DNA from: Arachis hypogaea
Lineage: Eukaryota > Streptophyta > Magnoliopsida > Fabales > Fabaceae
Direction: 5' to 3'
Length of the DNA: 64,000 nt
Assembly: GCF_003086295.3 (NCBI RefSeq)
Contig: NC_092050.1
Location: forward strand, 153,022,699-153,086,698
The position numbers were made by a program, and so were the translations under genes. Below the pieces are notes generated by a model. The model worked only from the letters and a program-made list of their open reading frames with translations, was not told the DNA's origin and made no database searches. Shown here piece after piece: positions 61,200 through 64,000 of this stretch. Each line of letters starts with the position of its first letter. The stretch's first letter is position 1.

Positions 61200-64000
61200 C
61201 TATACATAGTTACTATAAGAATCGGCTTAACCGTTTTAATAAAATAATAATTTTTAACTGTCCAAACTAGATTTGAAAATATTGAAATGATATTTTAAAA
61301 ATATAATGGTGAAATTTGAATTCAATAAATTTTTTTGAGTGGAAAAATGTATCTTTTATGAAAAATTTTTGTAAAAATTGGCAGTACCGGCTCTAGTCTA
61401 TCCAGTACCGCGTATTTTGAAAAATAAGATTTTGAAAATTGAATATTTTGTTTTGAAAGGACAAAAATATTTTAGAATTGAAAACCGGGTGCTAATCTTA
61501 AAGGTTTTGGCCCAAAGTGGGTCAAACGGGCTAAAAATGTTAACGGGTTAGATCGGGTCCAAACCGGATCCAAAGTCCAATATATATAAGGCCATTTAAT
61601 GAGCATTCAGCTCATTTCTCCCCCAAGAAAGAGTGAGGGTTCGAGCATGAGAGAAGATGAGAGGGTACTATTCACCTGCCATATCTTGAGCTACGGAACT
61701 CCGATTGACGAGCTGTTTGCTGCCATGCGAAACTCTTGTCGAGCCCGTCATTTCTAACTAAGCTTTTCTGGTAAGAAACTCTTTCTCTAGCTTCAGTTTT
61801 CTGCTCTATCCCAAAACTCGAAAATGGCTTTGGATTTTTGAGTTTCTGTGTGTTTTGTTTGTTTAGGGGTGATCTAGCATTGGAATATTGTTGGGTTTTG
61901 CCCATAATCTCGTTGGATAAGGTAATGTTTCACTAAACTCTTGTGTTTAGTTATTTTTGTGAACCCTATGTTTGATGTGATGTGTTGTATGATGTTGGAT
62001 TGAGTTTTGGAGTTTGTTGGAGTGATGCTTGGTGGTTTTGAGCTTGGTGGCTTTGCTTGGTGTTTTGAGTTGCGTGAGAATCGGCCAAGGTATGGTTTCG
62101 GTTTTTTTTTTTATGTAATATGTAATGTTTTTGGACACTTAGGCTAGTGGATCTTAGGATAGGATTAAATTGGTTGTTGAAATTTATTTGGATTGATGAT
62201 GTATGATGATTTTGATGAATTATGATGGAAATTATTGATGTTGGGTAATGAATGTAGATGATGAATTAAGTATTGATTGTGTGGATGATACTTGTGATAT
62301 AATGATTGTGATGTGATGATGTTGTAAATTGATGAAGGGTGTATATGAGGAATTAGATTGTGTGAATTATTGGTATGGAAGTATTGAATTGGAATTATGG
62401 ATTTTGTGTTGATTTATGGTGGAAAGGTTGAGTGAAATAGGTATTGAAATTGATGGAAATGATATGAAAGGGTAAATTGTTGTGTGTGGTGGTGTTTTAT
62501 GATGATTGAGTAGGCTTTGATTTGGTTTGGTTATGAATTTTGGAAGTTTGAGAACCTAGTTAATTTTTGGTGAACTTTGACGGATCATAACTTGAGCCTC
62601 AGTTTTTGAAATTGGTTGAAATTTGTCTTAAATTAAAGTTCATTCAAAGATCTTTAAATTGATATAAAGTTTGATGAAAATAGATTTTTGTAGAGAAAGT
62701 TATGAACATTTAAAGTTTTGGGTTTAAAACTGATTTCTGCAACTTTGCAAAATTTTCTAAGTCGGGGAGTGCATGCGTACGCAAACCACCCATACGCATA
62801 CAAGCTATTCTGTTTGGTACCTATGCATACGCGTACATGTGTATGCGTACGCAAGAGGGTTAAATATGGGGGAGTATGCGTACCCGAACACCCCATACGC
62901 GAGCGTGCCATTCTATTTGCCACCAATGGGTACGCGAAATCGGAAAAGTTGTATGCATGTGTACGCATACAATGTGCATGCGTGCGCATAGGCCTGTTTT
63001 GCAGAAAAATGTTTTTTCTTCGTTTTTAAGGGTATTCTAACTTTTCAAACTTCTTCCACATGCTGTTTAAGAGTACTATCTAGTAATTAGGTTCTAATAT
63101 TATTAAAGATGAGTTAGATACTTAAATAGATGAAATTTTATATGAGTTTAGAAGACGGGGACTTAGGTTTATAAAGTTGTGGTTGAGCGGGCGGAGTATT
63201 ATATTGGTGATGATTCAAAGAAATTAAGAGGTGTTGATAATAATTTGAGAAATTGGAAACCGATGATGGTTATGATGAGTTGAGAACTTGGAAAGGAATG
63301 ATGAAATTATTGGATTATATGGGAATGTGCGGAGCCTATATCTCCGGCGTGGCAGTTTTTCTGCTACATGAGTGTGCGGAGCCTATATCTCCGGCGTGGC
63401 AATTTTTCTGCTGTAAGAGTGTGCCCAACACTATATCTTTGGAATGATTTATGATGAGACAGTTGTGATTTTCCTTCCTTGTCGCATGAGTGTGCAGAGC
63501 CTATATCTTTGGCGTAGCAGACTCCCTGCTGCATGGGTGTGCGGAGCCTATATTCCCGGCGTGGTAGATTTCTCTGCTGCATGAGTGTGCAGAGTCTATA
63601 TCTCTGGGCGTGGAAGGAAGGCTACATCCAAAAGAATGTGTCAGGTTGGCATTCATAGACCAACAAGTGATATCACGAGCCAATAGGACAAGCATTCATC
63701 ATATGTATTTTCTATGTGTTTGTTTGCTTTGCTTATCTTCAGTATGCCTACATGAATCACATGTCTACTTGCTATTTGATTACTTGCTGTATATGTATAT
63801 TACTTGTGCTTTACTTGTATGCATTATCTGTGTCTTCTGCTGTGATTGAGGAGGCTCGATAAGCGGTGGTGATAGGATCGCACGGAGGGTAGGTTGGTGA
63901 AGGTTGTGGGACAATGGTGACTAGTATTAGTTAGAAATCCCTTAAGTAGATTCCCCTATTTATAGTTTAAGTTATTTATTTATTTTTTTTTGTTAAGCTT
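61200..64000 (+). mobile_element. LTR-like repeat copy C, cut by the window edge
   Basis: Same layout as copy A: a start near TATAAGAATCGG (61217), a TATA-like ATATATATAAGG near 61580, CTTGAGCTACGGA at 61686, GTTGGGTTTTGCCCA near 61888, a GTACGCA-rich zone at 62765-62990, a tandem array at 63326-63610, then GTGGTGATAGGATCGCACGG near 63866. It continues past 64000. There is no protein-coding region. With copies A and B it shows that this family has inserted at least three times within 45 kb. Confidence 0.6.
63326..63612 (+). repeat. 46-bp tandem array inside LTR-like copy C
   Basis: Units containing GTGTGCGGAGCCTATATCTC, CGGCGTGGCAG and TTTCTGCT start at about 63326, 63372, 63490, 63537 and 63584, with a degenerate unit at 63418. 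It is positionally equivalent to the 33-bp array in copy A. Confidence 0.75.

Noticed and set aside
62654..63029. Frames of 72-111 codons on both strands
   Set aside because: They arise from GTACGCA-type repeats in the LTR-like copy, which stay open in several frames.
1..64000. CRISPR arrays, bacterial operons, ribosome-binding sites
   Set aside because: Introns, a nuclear tRNA gene and plant transposons show this is plant nuclear DNA. The tandem arrays found have no spacer structure.

Overview
This is nuclear genomic DNA from a flowering plant, most likely a legume and probably peanut (Arachis). Genes have GT-AG introns, the intergenic DNA is very AT-rich, and transposable elements of every plant class are nested in it. 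The genus is my inference from how the LTR, MULE and low-complexity repeats look; no search was run.

Gene islands. Left island, 2.9-16 kb: a single-CRM-domain RNA-binding protein of the CFM9 type (minus strand), a NAC transcription factor of the SOG1 subgroup (minus), a tRNA-Asp(GTC) (plus), and an ATN1-type Raf-like protein kinase (minus). Right island, 45-56 kb: glucuronokinase (plus), a small conserved-looking basic/acidic protein of unknown function (minus), and an organelle-type TruB pseudouridine synthase (plus), the last two divergently transcribed. I joined exons by hand; in all six protein genes the reading frame closes exactly across every junction. From memory, the Arabidopsis counterparts lie in two small neighbourhoods (CFM9 next to ATN1; TruB and glucuronokinase close to a SOG1-like NAC), so the window looks like conserved microsynteny pulled apart by transposons.

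The middle, 17-44 kb, is a transposon graveyard. It holds an L1-type LINE relic, related LTR-like repeats, a CACTA-like element carrying the decayed 3' half of an exosome RRP41 gene, and a 1521-bp solo LTR with a perfect 5-bp target duplication beside the RRP41 relic. It also holds a TIR element with three internal 0.4-kb repeats, a second CACTA-like element, a chromodomain fragment of a PICKLE-type CHD3 remodeller, an isolated plant-mobile-domain (PMD) relic, and a 4411-bp MULE with a perfect 9-bp target duplication. That MULE carries a broken MuDR transposase and, tail to tail with it, a broken PMD gene.

The right flank, 56-64 kb, has a 0.9-kb tandem duplication, a GC-rich TIR element, short tandem repeats, the 3' end of an RTE-type LINE with its TTG tail, and a further LTR-like copy that runs off the window. 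Several MITEs are scattered through the window; one at 2369-2538 has a perfect 9-bp target duplication.

The most interesting points are the three host-gene captures or fragments (RRP41, PICKLE, PMD), the precisely bounded MULE, MITE and solo LTR, a SOG1-subgroup NAC with a single SQ site, and a possible frameshift removing the acidic tail of the CFM9-like protein.
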